From positions 277,411 through 341,410 of the forward strand of contig NZ_JBIQOI010000003.1 in the NCBI RefSeq assembly GCF_044197065.1: a stretch of 64,000 bases of DNA, written 5' to 3'. Source of the DNA: Kluyvera ascorbata_C (GTDB lineage Bacteria > Pseudomonadota > Gammaproteobacteria > Enterobacterales > Enterobacteriaceae). A program made the translations under genes and the position numbers. Positions 44,414 to 53,332 of this stretch are shown here, piece by piece (within the stretch, counting starts at the first letter, position 1; each line of letters opens with the position of its first letter). The notes under the pieces were generated by a model, which saw only the letters and a program-made list of their open reading frames with translations, was not told the DNA's origin and did no database searches.

Positions 44414-45027
44414 CACGTTTGTACTCCTGCTCCCTTTGAGGTATGCCGCGTGTCGTATAAAACGTTCTTTAATGCTCTGAGTCAAGCATCAAAAAGCGGT
44501 CAAATTATACGGTGACACCCCGTGATTTCAAACAATAAGTAGCCAAAACGTGAATAAATATTTAATTATTTTTCATTCGCGCTATTTTTCTACTTTTCGC
44601 CAAAGTGTGAACGATCGTACAAAACTGCAAATACACCGAAAATAGTGATTACAAAGCGTGCACAAGATCACAAATTAAACATTTTCGAGCAAAGCGCATA
44701 AATCATTGTAGCAAAACGGATGTTCTCATCATTCTGATATATAAGACTTAATTCGCGAACTCTTTTAAAAACACCGCGATACAGAACAAAAACCATTCAT
44801 TGACATTCATAATAATTTATTAACATGACAAAATGACGAATGGGCTTACTTTTAGCAGACTGATATTTTCCATGTTGACTATTTTAAGTCTTAACAAAAA
44901 AAGCCGCGTTAAGGTGAAGATAAGCCAAAGTTAACCGCTGGTTAAATATAGCAGGTCGCTGGCGCTAATTGTCGCTCATTTGTTAACACCAGAGACCCTA
45001 CTTTTTCTCTACTTTTTTTGATAAAAA
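44414..45027. other. AT-rich gap between rsmG and atpI
   Basis: 614 bp, strongly AT-rich, without a convincing gene or stable hairpin. The only clear element is the atp promoter near its atpI end. E. coli has a similarly long spacer here. Confidence 0.7.
44504..44531 (-). promoter_or_regulatory. Promoter of the atp operon
   Basis: On the minus strand TTGAAA (44526-44531), 16-base spacer, TATAAT (44504-44509), about 90 bp before atpI. It is near-consensus and resembles the E. coli atpI promoter. Confidence 0.8.
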
Positions 45028-45651
45028 TTAAATTTTATTTGCTGCAATAATAACCAAATGACGTTCCCCTTCCAGCTGAGGAACTTTTAACGACACTACG
45101 CTCTCGACGCTAAACGGCGCGGGAAGTTGGGCAATTTCCTCTTCCGGCAGTTGTCCCTTCAATGCGTAAAAGCGCCCAGCTTCACCAGGAAGGTGATGGC
45201 ACCAGGTCACCATGTCGGTCAGTGAGGCAAAAGCACGGCTAATCACGCCGTCAAACGGCGGTTCAGCCGGGAAATCTTCAACACGGCTCTGCACTGGCGT
45301 GATGTTAGTCAGCGTTAACTCGTGCTGCACCTGACGCAGGAAGCGGACGCGTTTGCCCAGGCTATCCAGCAGAGTGAAGTGAGCATCAGGGCGTACAATC
45401 GACAGCGGAATACCCGGCAAGCCAGGACCCGTACCCACATCGATAAAGCGTTCACCTTTCAGCGATGGCGCGACCACAATGCTGTCGAGAATATGGCGAA
45501 CCAGCATCTCGTTAGGGTCACGTACGGAGGTCAGGTTGTAGGCTTTATTCCACTTGTGCAGCATATCCACGTAGGCCACAAGCTGGTTTTTCTGGTGATC
45601 GGAGAGGGAAATTCCTGCTTCATTCAGCAGTCGGGTGAGTTTGTTGAGCAC
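45028..45651 (-). CDS. rsmG: 16S rRNA m7G527 methyltransferase RsmG
   Basis: A 207-residue SAM methyltransferase acting on G527 of 16S rRNA. The SAM-binding motif is FIDVGTGPGLPGIPLSI (near residues 70-86). It was called gidB and is downstream of mnmG, separated by a REP pair. Confidence 0.98.
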   Translation of the reverse strand: MLNKLTRLLNEAGISLSDHQKNQLVAYVDMLHKWNKAYNLTSVRDPNEMLVRHILDSIVVAPSLKGERFIDVGTGPGLPGIPLSIVRPDAHFTLLDSLGKRVRFLRQVQHELTLTNITPVQSRVEDFPAEPPFDGVISRAFASLTDMVTWCHHLPGEAGRFYALKGQLPEEEIAQLPAPFSVESVVSLKVPQLEGERHLVIIAANKI

Positions 45652-45675
45652 GGAGAATACCTGTTAGCGATAATC

Positions 45676-45741
45676 TGCCGGATGACGGCTTCGCCTTATC
45701 CGGCTTAGGTGTAGGCCCGGTCAGCGTAGCGCCGCCGGGCA
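45676..45741. repeat. REP pair between mnmG and rsmG
   Basis: GCCGGATGACGGC...CCTTATCCGGC and GCCCGGTCAGCG...GCCGCCGGGC units. Confidence 0.8.
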
Positions 45742-45753
45742 ACGTTCGGTGCA

Positions 45754-47643
45754 TTAAGCGCTGCGGCGCAGCAGCCCTTGTTTTTTGAGCCATACCAGCA
45801 GAATGGAGATTGCCGCTGGCGTGATCCCGGAGATACGAGATGCCTGGCCTATCGAGACCGGTTTGTGATCGTTAAGTTTGGCGATCACTTCGTTGGACAA
45901 GCCATTAACCTGGCGATAGTCCAGCGTGGCAGGCAGCAAAGTGTTTTCGTTGCGCTGCTGTTTCTCGATTTCATCCTGCTGACGAGCAATATAACCTTCG
46001 TATTTGACCTGAATTTCTACCTGTTCAGCCGCCTGCGCGTCTTCCAGCATTGGCGTAAACGGAGTCAGAGCAGTCAGCTGTTCGTAGGTCATTTCCGGTC
46101 GACGCAGCAGATCTTCACCGCTGGCTTCGCGGGTCAGTGGCGCACTCAGGTGAGCATTCACTTCGGCTGCAGACTCGGATGACGGCGTAATCCAAGTGGA
46201 TTTCAGACGCTGACGTTCACGCTCAATGTTTTCCAGCTTCTCGTTGAAGCGAGCCCAACGAACGTCATCCACCATTCCCAGCTCACGGCCAATTTCGGTC
46301 AGACGCAGATCGGCGTTATCTTCACGCAGCATCAGGCGATATTCCGCGCGGGAGGTGAACATACGGTACGGTTCTTTAGTACCGAGCGTGCAGAGGTCGT
46401 CCACCAGCACACCGAGATAAGCCTGATCGCGACGCGGTGCCCAGCCTTCTTTGTCAGCGGATAGACGCGCGGCGTTAAGTCCGGCCAGCATGCCCTGAGC
46501 AGCAGCTTCTTCGTAGCCCGTAGTGCCGTTAATTTGACCAGCAAAGAACAGGCCGTGGATAAATTTGCTTTCCAGCGTGAGTTTCAGGTCGCGCGGATCG
46601 AAGAAATCGTACTCAATGGCGTAGCCAGGACGCACGATTCGCGCGTTTTCCATCCCCTGCATGGAACGGACTATTTGCATCTGTACATCAAACGGCAGGC
46701 TGGTGGAGATGCCGTTTGGATAAATTTCGTTGGACGTCAGCCCTTCCGGCTCCAGGAATACCTGATGCTGGTTACGATCGGCAAAACGCATCACTTTATC
46801 TTCGATCGATGGGCAGTAGCGCGGACCGATCCCTTCGATCACGCCAGCGTACATTGGGCTGCGATCGAGGTTATTGCGGATCACCTCATGCGTTTTCTCG
46901 TTGGTATGGGTGACGTAGCACGGCATCTGACGAGGATGCTGAGAGGCATCGCCCAGGAAGGAGAAGACCGGCAGTGGGTTATCACTGTTTTGCTGACCCA
47001 GGACGCTAAAGTCGATAGTGCGCGCGTCGATACGCGGCGGTGTACCGGTTTTCAGGCGACTGACGCGCAGCGGCAGTTCACGCAGACGACGAGACAGCGG
47101 GATAGACGGCGGATCGCCAGCACGGCCACCGCTGTAGTTATCCAGACCAATGTGAATTTTACCGTCAAGGAATGTCCCTACGGTAAGAACCACCGCTTTA
47201 GCGCGGAATTTGAGACCCATTTGAGTTACGGCGCCAACGACGCGATCGTTCTCAACAATCAGATCTTCAACCGCCTGCTGGAAGATCATCAGGTTCGGCT
47301 GGTTCTCCAGCGCGGTGCGTACCGCCTGGCGATAGAGCACGCGATCCGCCTGTGCACGGGTAGCGCGAACGGCTGGGCCTTTGCTAGCGTTTAGTATCCT
47401 AAACTGAATGCCAGCCTGGTCGATCGCTGTAGCCATCAGGCCGCCAAGGGCATCCACTTCTTTTACCAGGTGTCCTTTCCCAATGCCGCCAATCGCCGGA
47501 TTGCAGCTCATCTGCCCCAACGTGTCGATATTGTGTGTCAAAAGCAGAGTCTGTTGACCCATTCGCGCTGCGGCCATCGCGGCCTCAGTGCCTGCATGAC
47601 CCCCGCCAATGATGATGACGTCAAAAGGATCCTGATAAAACAT
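45754..47643 (-). CDS. mnmG: tRNA U34 carboxymethylaminomethyl-modifying enzyme MnmG
   Basis: A 629-residue FAD enzyme, the partner of MnmE. The FAD-binding motif is IIGGGHAGTEAAMAAARMG at residues 10-28. Further family blocks are SCNPAIGGIGKGHLVKEVD and the Cys-containing CYVTHTN. Its start faces oriC; transcription from here leaves the origin. Confidence 0.99.
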   Translation of the reverse strand: MFYQDPFDVIIIGGGHAGTEAAMAAARMGQQTLLLTHNIDTLGQMSCNPAIGGIGKGHLVKEVDALGGLMATAIDQAGIQFRILNASKGPAVRATRAQADRVLYRQAVRTALENQPNLMIFQQAVEDLIVENDRVVGAVTQMGLKFRAKAVVLTVGTFLDGKIHIGLDNYSGGRAGDPPSIPLSRRLRELPLRVSRLKTGTPPRIDARTIDFSVLGQQNSDNPLPVFSFLGDASQHPRQMPCYVTHTNEKTHEVIRNNLDRSPMYAGVIEGIGPRYCPSIEDKVMRFADRNQHQVFLEPEGLTSNEIYPNGISTSLPFDVQMQIVRSMQGMENARIVRPGYAIEYDFFDPRDLKLTLESKFIHGLFFAGQINGTTGYEEAAAQGMLAGLNAARLSADKEGWAPRRDQAYLGVLVDDLCTLGTKEPYRMFTSRAEYRLMLREDNADLRLTEIGRELGMVDDVRWARFNEKLENIERERQRLKSTWITPSSESAAEVNAHLSAPLTREASGEDLLRRPEMTYEQLTALTPFTPMLEDAQAAEQVEIQVKYEGYIARQQDEIEKQQRNENTLLPATLDYRQVNGLSNEVIAKLNDHKPVSIGQASRISGITPAAISILLVWLKKQGLLRRSA

Positions 47644-47734
47644 GGTGGTTTGCCTCGCGTAAAGCGGTTTGAAAATGGATTGAAGCCCGGGCCGTGGATT
47701 CTACTCAACTTTAGTCGATGGAGAAAGGGTTCGG

Positions 47735-48003
47735 ATCTTGGGTATTAAAAAGAAGATCTTTTTATTTAGAGATCTGTTCTATTGTGATCTCTTATTAGGA
47801 TCGCCAACCTTTGTGGATAAGTCCGATCCGGATTTTAAGATCAACCGTTTAAGAAGGATCGTTAGCTGTGAATGATCGGTGATCCTGGTCAGTATAAGCT
47901 GGGATCAAAACGAAGGGTTATGCACAGGTCAAAAACCAGACAGAAGTTATTCTTTGGATAACTACCGGTTGATCCAAGCTTTTAACCAGAGTTATCCACA
48001 CAA
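47735..48003. other. oriC: Chromosomal replication origin oriC
   Basis: The AT-rich unwinding element has three 13-mers starting GATCT (47755-47767, 47771-47783, 47786-47798). DnaA boxes follow: R1 TGTGGATAA (47812-47820), R2 TTATGCACA (47918-47926), R3 TTTGGATAA (47953-47961), R4 TTATCCACA (47992-48000). About a dozen GATC sites are spread through it for Dam/SeqA. An IHF-type region lies between R1 and R2 (near 47836-47860). The layout and most bases agree with E. coli oriC, including its position between mnmG and mioC. Confidence 0.97.
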
Positions 48004-48016
48004 TAAATTCCGATCT

Positions 48017-48466
48017 TTACAAATCTCTGAGCAAAAGATGCCACGATCCCAACCAGATTTCGGCCGGATCTTCAGGAATCTCATGCTCGAGTACGTTGAT
48101 CTTCAGCGTTTCGCCAATCTGTTTGGCCCCGCAGGCCTTCAGTTCAGCATCCAGTTTGTCGATCGCGCCGCAAAACGTGTCGTATTCACGGCTACCAATC
48201 CCGATAGCGCCGAAGCGAACCTGGGAGAGATCCGGTTTTTGCTCACGTAATGCTTCATATAAAGGCAGCAGGTTGTCAGGAATGTCACCAGCACCGTGCG
48301 TGGAACTGATAACCAGCCAGATCCCTTCCGTTGGCACTTCATCAAGCATTGGTCCGTGCAGCATTTCGCTGGTAAAACCGGCATCTTCGAGTTTTTCAGC
48401 CAGATGCTCTGCTACATATTCCGCACTGCCAAGCGTGCTGCCGCTGATAAGAGTAATGTCTGCCAT
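48017..48466 (-). CDS. mioC: Flavoprotein MioC
   Basis: A 149-residue flavodoxin-like FMN protein, needed for biotin synthase activity in vitro in E. coli. The FMN loop is ISGSTLGSAEYVAEHLA and SSTHGAGDIPDN is the second contact. Its transcription runs into oriC. Confidence 0.97.
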   Translation of the reverse strand: MADITLISGSTLGSAEYVAEHLAEKLEDAGFTSEMLHGPMLDEVPTEGIWLVISSTHGAGDIPDNLLPLYEALREQKPDLSQVRFGAIGIGSREYDTFCGAIDKLDAELKACGAKQIGETLKINVLEHEIPEDPAEIWLGSWHLLLRDL

Positions 48467-48493
48467 GCTCGCCCACCTTTATATAGAAGGCGC

Positions 48494-48533
48494 ATTGTAC
48501 GCTGTGAACGAGCTGGGATCTACCTGTGGAAAA
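48494..48533 (-). promoter_or_regulatory. mioC promoter with DnaA box
   Basis: TACAAT -10 element (48494-48499) about 27 bp before the mioC ATG, and a near-consensus DnaA box TTTTCCACA (48525-48533) upstream. The arrangement matches DnaA repression of mioC in E. coli. Confidence 0.6.
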
Positions 48534-48554
48534 ATGTGGGATTAAAAAAAACGA

Positions 48555-49013
48555 TCACGGCTTGATGGTACGCATTATCGGGTTTTGCAGGACGATCAAG
48601 GTTTCCGTGGACTGAATTTCATCAATTGTTTGGATCTTGTTGATAAGTACCTGTTGTAAGGCATCGATGGATTTGCACATGACTTTAATAAAGATGCTGT
48701 AGTGCCCGGTGGTGTAATACGCCTCGGTCACTTCGTCCAGACTTTCCAGCCTTGCTAGCGCCGAAGGGTAATCCTTCGCGCTCTTCAGAATGATGCCAAT
48801 AAAGCAGCCCACGTCATAACCCAGCTGCTTAGGGCTCACGTCAACGTGCGCACCGGTAATAATGCCCGCCTGCTTCATCTTCTCTACGCGAACGTGAATG
48901 GTGCCGGGGCTCACGGCGAATTGTTTGGCCAGTTCGGCATAGGCGGTACGGGCATTGGCCATTAACGCCTCAAGAATGCCGCGATCCAGATTGTCGATTT
49001 GATAATTTTCCAT
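48555..49013 (-). CDS. asnC: Transcription regulator AsnC (Lrp/AsnC family)
   Basis: A 152-residue regulator that activates asnA when asparagine is scarce. The N-terminal HTH is ARTAYAELAKQFAVSPGTIHVRVEKM and the RAM ligand domain follows from about residue 65. Divergent from asnA with 151 bp between. Confidence 0.98.
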   Translation of the reverse strand: MENYQIDNLDRGILEALMANARTAYAELAKQFAVSPGTIHVRVEKMKQAGIITGAHVDVSPKQLGYDVGCFIGIILKSAKDYPSALARLESLDEVTEAYYTTGHYSIFIKVMCKSIDALQQVLINKIQTIDEIQSTETLIVLQNPIMRTIKP

Positions 49014-49164
49014 AGCTTTTTCTTATGAAGATTGATGATTCACTCTATTTTAGCCTGTTATTTTATTGAATCAAAAGTGAGTGAGGCTTTTTATTGTTTG
49101 ATTATTGAATTGGCACCCTGTTTTGTTGCTTAATCAATACCAACAGGACGCAGGAGTAAAAATA
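49014..49164. promoter_or_regulatory. asnC-asnA divergent control region
   Basis: 151 AT-rich bp with repeated TTTTATTG and TTGAAT motifs (near 49060-49110), the likely AsnC binding area and asnA promoter. Individual operators cannot be set precisely. Confidence 0.5.
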
Positions 49165-50157
49165 ATGAAAACCGCATACATCGCAAAACAACGCCAGATT
49201 AGTTTCGTTAAATCCTATTTTTCCCGTCAGCTGGAAGAGAAGCTAGGGCTCGTAGAAGTCCAGGCGCCGATTTTAAGCCGCGTGGGAGATGGGACACAGG
49301 ACAACCTGTCTGGTTGCGAGAAGGCGGTTCAGGTGAAAGTGAAAACACTGCCAGAAGCCCAGTTCGAAGTGGTTCATTCCCTTGCGAAGTGGAAACGTCA
49401 AACCCTGGGACAACACGACTTCAGCGCGGGCGAAGGGCTCTACACGCACATGAAGGCCCTTCGCCCCGATGAAGACCGACTCACCGCCATTCACTCCGTT
49501 TACGTTGACCAGTGGGACTGGGAGCGCGTAATGGGCGATGAAGAGCGCCATGCGGGTACGCTGGAAAGCACCGTGAAGGCAATCTGGGCGGGTATTAAAG
49601 AAACTGAAATTGCTGTGAGCAAAGAATTTGGTCTGACACCGTTCCTGCCAGAACAGATCCACTTCGTTCATAGTGAAACGCTGCTGAGCCGCTACCCGGG
49701 CCTCGATGCGAAAGGCCGTGAGCGCGCGATAGCCAAAGAGCTGGGCGCGGTCTTCCTGATGGGAATCGGTGGTAAGCTTTCTGACGGTGAGCGCCACGAC
49801 GTTCGTGCGCCGGACTATGACGACTGGAGCACGCCAACGGCTTCCGGCCTTTCTGGTCTGAACGGCGATATCCTGGTGTGGAACCCGGTGCTGGAAGACG
49901 CCTTCGAGCTTTCCTCTATGGGGATCCGCGTTGATGCCAAAGCGCTGAAGCATCAGCTGGCGTTAACCGGTGATGAAGATCGTTTGAAGCTGGAATGGCA
50001 TCAGGCGCTGCTGCGCGGTGAAATGCCGCAGACTATCGGCGGTGGCATTGGTCAGTCTCGTTTGACGATGCTGCTGCTGCAACTCTCCCATATCGGGCAG
50101 GTGCAGTGTGGCGTATGGCCAGCACAGGTTCGTGAGAGCGTCTCCGCCCTGTTGTAA
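49165..50157 (+). CDS. asnA: Aspartate-ammonia ligase (asparagine synthetase A)
   Basis: A 330-residue ammonia-dependent asparagine synthetase, structurally like class II aspartyl-tRNA synthetase cores. It starts MKTAYIAKQRQISFVKSYFS and contains EVQAPILSRVGDGTQDNLSG and the ATP-site end GGGIGQSRLTMLLLQ. The start at 49165 has AGGAG before it and gives the E. coli length; the frame is open to 49105. Confidence 0.99.
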   Translation: MKTAYIAKQRQISFVKSYFSRQLEEKLGLVEVQAPILSRVGDGTQDNLSGCEKAVQVKVKTLPEAQFEVVHSLAKWKRQTLGQHDFSAGEGLYTHMKALRPDEDRLTAIHSVYVDQWDWERVMGDEERHAGTLESTVKAIWAGIKETEIAVSKEFGLTPFLPEQIHFVHSETLLSRYPGLDAKGRERAIAKELGAVFLMGIGGKLSDGERHDVRAPDYDDWSTPTASGLSGLNGDILVWNPVLEDAFELSSMGIRVDAKALKHQLALTGDEDRLKLEWHQALLRGEMPQTIGGGIGQSRLTMLLLQLSHIGQVQCGVWPAQVRESVSALL

Positions 50158-50165
50158 TGCTTAAA

Positions 50166-51617
50166 TCAACGCTGCCAGCGTCTTAGCAGGCGGCTTCTCA
50201 ACCCGGTATCAAAGCGCCAGATATGATCGAAGATGCGCATGATCCCGGGTTTTCCATGTGCAGACATCGCCACCGCATGAAAACGGTGCTGATATTTGTG
50301 CTGCAGGTCCCCTACCTTCTTCACCACCTCATCTGGCAGCCGCTGGGCGATAAAATCGGAAATGACCACCGCGTCGGCATCCTGCCACTGCGGGTTTTGC
50401 AGTTGCTCGATAACCGCACGCAGACAGCTCGCCATATCGGTGCCGCCGCGAAAGCGCTGGCTTAAAAAGCGGATCGCCTGCTCCAGCCCCTGACGGTCTG
50501 TCAGTTCGTAGCGCACGACCTCCGTTGAGAACAGCATGATGTAGCAGCGTCGGTTATCCGCCAGCGCCACGCGCATCAGCGCAAGGCAAAACGCTTTGGC
50601 GCACTGCTCGTTGAAGCCGCCCATCGAACCTGAGGTATCTACGCAGACTACAAACGGGCCGCGCGGCTGTTCGTCTTCATCCTGATGAACCACCGGGCGC
50701 TCGGTGACCTTTTCGCGCCATGCATCGCCATGCAGCCGATAGGTCAGCAGCTGCTTCTCCACCAGCCGACGGTAGAATTCATATTCCAGTTCGGTCATCC
50801 CAAGCGTTGCCAGCTCCGGCGGCAGCAGGCGCAGGATGTCGTCGCTTTGCTGAATGCCATCGACCTGCTCTGGCACGGTGGAGGGTTCACGCACCATGGT
50901 GCGGAAGGTCTCCATCGGCGCGTCTTTTTTCGGTACTGATTTCGCTTCTCGAGAGCGCCCAAGCTGTTCTGCCAGACGCATCAGTTCCGGCTGCTGGCTG
51001 AGAAACTCGCCGTATTTGACGATCAGCTGATAGTCAGCGCGCTTAAGCTGCCCGGCGCTCATGTCCCATAGCCGCCCGCCCGCGCTGTCGTTTTCCACCA
51101 GCACCGGCTCCAGTTGGCCGCTCAAGGTCATGCGTTCCTGAACCTCGCTCAGCAGCTGTTCGCGCTCCTCTTCCAGCATCTGCTGGTTAAGCGACGTGAC
51201 CTGAACGACCAGGCTCAGCCGCCAGCGCTGCAGGAACAGGGTGTGTAGTGCGGGGGTAAAGGTCGCATTGTTGGCTACAAGCTGCTGTGCCTGTGCGGCG
51301 AATGGCGATCTCAGACGAGTCAGTAACGTCAGAATCTGCGGTAGCTGGACGATAAACTGCGCGGTAGAGAGTAGCTGGCTCTGCTGATAGCAGATGACCT
51401 CTTCTTCCAGCTCTGGTGGCACCGGCGCTCCCTTCAGGCGGCTTTTAAAGGTCTCGCGCCAGCGGGGAAGATCGTCGGTGATGGCCGTTTTTAAACGAGG
51501 AAACTTTTCAAAAAAGATAGCCAACTGCGGCGAGGCCAGCAGGGCGATGATCATCTCTTCGATCATCCCCTCTTCGCTAACCGCCAGCATGACGTTGAGT
51601 GTATCAATAGTCAGCAT
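50166..51617 (-). CDS. viaA: ViaA, VWA-domain partner of RavA
   Basis: A 483-residue protein whose C-terminal von Willebrand A domain has the MIDAS motif CVDTSGSMGG (DxSxS, near residue 320). It stimulates the RavA ATPase and is linked to respiratory complexes. Its ATG overlaps the ravA stop by one base (TAATG). Convergent with asnA. Confidence 0.97.
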   Translation of the reverse strand: MLTIDTLNVMLAVSEEGMIEEMIIALLASPQLAIFFEKFPRLKTAITDDLPRWRETFKSRLKGAPVPPELEEEVICYQQSQLLSTAQFIVQLPQILTLLTRLRSPFAAQAQQLVANNATFTPALHTLFLQRWRLSLVVQVTSLNQQMLEEEREQLLSEVQERMTLSGQLEPVLVENDSAGGRLWDMSAGQLKRADYQLIVKYGEFLSQQPELMRLAEQLGRSREAKSVPKKDAPMETFRTMVREPSTVPEQVDGIQQSDDILRLLPPELATLGMTELEYEFYRRLVEKQLLTYRLHGDAWREKVTERPVVHQDEDEQPRGPFVVCVDTSGSMGGFNEQCAKAFCLALMRVALADNRRCYIMLFSTEVVRYELTDRQGLEQAIRFLSQRFRGGTDMASCLRAVIEQLQNPQWQDADAVVISDFIAQRLPDEVVKKVGDLQHKYQHRFHAVAMSAHGKPGIMRIFDHIWRFDTGLRSRLLRRWQR

Positions 51618-53113
51618 TAAAGCTGCGCCTGCTTAATTTGCGCGGCCACATCCTGCAGGCTGGCTTCAATGCGGCCGAGCCACTCTTCATTAATAAAGAG
51701 GCATTTTTGTTGTTCGCTAAAGCGGTTGTGCTGCTGGTGCCACTCTTCATCCAGCGCGAGCAGCTGCTGGCGGATTTCCGCTGGCATATTCTCCGTCGTG
51801 CCCGTGCCGGGCAGCGATAGGCGCGTTCCCTGAAGGCTGACATCGCGCACCACCAGGTGCTGACCGGCGTCGACTTCCATATTCAGCGCCAGCGAAAAGC
51901 CGATGCCGTTGAGCTTGCCGCGGATTTCACCACTTTTCTCCAGCCAGTTGGCCAGCGCCTGACGTTCAAAGGTGATGTGAATCACTTCGATATCGTGCAG
52001 TTTGAGCGGTTTTTGCAGCAGTAGCGTGACCGTAGGCGACTGCACCTCAGGTGGCAGCTCATAGTGTGGTTTGCGGCTGAACATGCCCCCCAGACGCGTC
52101 ACCTTGAGCGCCGTTTTGTCACTTTGTTGCTGCTGAATTTGCAGACGCTGCTGGGTGATTGCGCCCAGCTTGTTGAGCATCGCCTGTTGCTGCCATGCGT
52201 GCCCAGTCATCAAAATATCTATTTGTTGTTGCAGAAGATTTCGGCTCTCTGCGTCATGCCAGAGACACTCTTTTAAGAGGATCAGATCGATAGGCGCTAT
52301 GGTATCGCGGCCGCTGAAGAAGGCGCAGGCCTGAAGCAGACGGATCGCTTTTTTCCAGCGACGGTCGGAGACATAAGGCGCATTCGGCAGATTATCGAGC
52401 TGCTGGCGCAGGGTGAAGATCAGCTCAAACACCGCATCCGGCAGCTTCACGTTGCCGATATCCTTCTGCCACTGGAAATACTCTTCGTCGGTGACCTGAA
52501 GATTGGCCGGAATCGGGTTGTCGTTCTCGTCCTGCTGGCTAATCAGCATTGAGCGGAAATTGCCTTTATCCTGCACTTTGTCGAGCCACAGACGAATCAG
52601 CATACGGTCATACAGCGCCTCAAGGCTGCTTTCCGCTTCCGGCAGTTCGTTGGAGGCTGTGACCAGCAGGCGCATGGGGATTTTTTCGACGCTGGCGCCG
52701 TTACGGAAGTGACGCTCGTTGATGGCGGTCAATAGGGTGTTCAGAATCGCCGGGCCGGCTTTCCAGATCTCATCAAGAAAGACGATTTCCGCTTCGGGCA
52801 AATAACCCGCGGTCAGACGCTCATAGCGCCCTTCATCTTTTAAGGCCTGAATAGAGAGCGGGCCGAATACCTCTTCCGGCGTAGAGAAACGGGTCATCAG
52901 GTATTCAAAGGCGCGGGCGTGCTGAAAGGCAAACTTCAGGCGGCGGGCTATCAGGCTTTTAGCTATGCCGGGAGGACCAAGTAAAAACACACTCTCCCCG
53001 CTGAGGGCCGCCAGCAGGCACAGCCGCATGGCGTGGCTACGCTCAAAAAGGCCTTTTTCCAGCGCGCTGCTCAGGCGTGAAATTCTTTCTGCTAATAAAT
53101 GTGGTTGCGCCAT
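51617..53113 (-). CDS. ravA: MoxR-type AAA+ ATPase RavA
   Basis: A 498-residue MoxR AAA+ ATPase that binds the lysine decarboxylase LdcI and ViaA. Walker A is LLGPPGIAKSLIARR (near residues 43-57) and Walker B EIVFLDEIWKAGPAILN. The LARA domain lies in the C-terminal third. The ATG at 53113 (MAQPHLLAERIS) matches E. coli; the frame is open 7 codons up. Confidence 0.97.
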   Translation of the reverse strand: MAQPHLLAERISRLSSALEKGLFERSHAMRLCLLAALSGESVFLLGPPGIAKSLIARRLKFAFQHARAFEYLMTRFSTPEEVFGPLSIQALKDEGRYERLTAGYLPEAEIVFLDEIWKAGPAILNTLLTAINERHFRNGASVEKIPMRLLVTASNELPEAESSLEALYDRMLIRLWLDKVQDKGNFRSMLISQQDENDNPIPANLQVTDEEYFQWQKDIGNVKLPDAVFELIFTLRQQLDNLPNAPYVSDRRWKKAIRLLQACAFFSGRDTIAPIDLILLKECLWHDAESRNLLQQQIDILMTGHAWQQQAMLNKLGAITQQRLQIQQQQSDKTALKVTRLGGMFSRKPHYELPPEVQSPTVTLLLQKPLKLHDIEVIHITFERQALANWLEKSGEIRGKLNGIGFSLALNMEVDAGQHLVVRDVSLQGTRLSLPGTGTTENMPAEIRQQLLALDEEWHQQHNRFSEQQKCLFINEEWLGRIEASLQDVAAQIKQAQL

Positions 53114-53332
53114 AATTAAGTTGCGTCCTTTCACCGCTTATTCTGCTAACTGGCTGAGTATAGACGTATAACTCTTTAGGTGAATAGCCTGAATAGTACC
53201 TCGCTATTTCTTGAGGCAGGTTAAGATGACGCAATTAAGGGGTACGATTTTGATGTTAATCGTGCATACTGTGCGCTTTTGGTGGGCCAAGGGACTAGGC
53301 ACACATTTGTTTCGTAAACGAAAGACTAGTCT

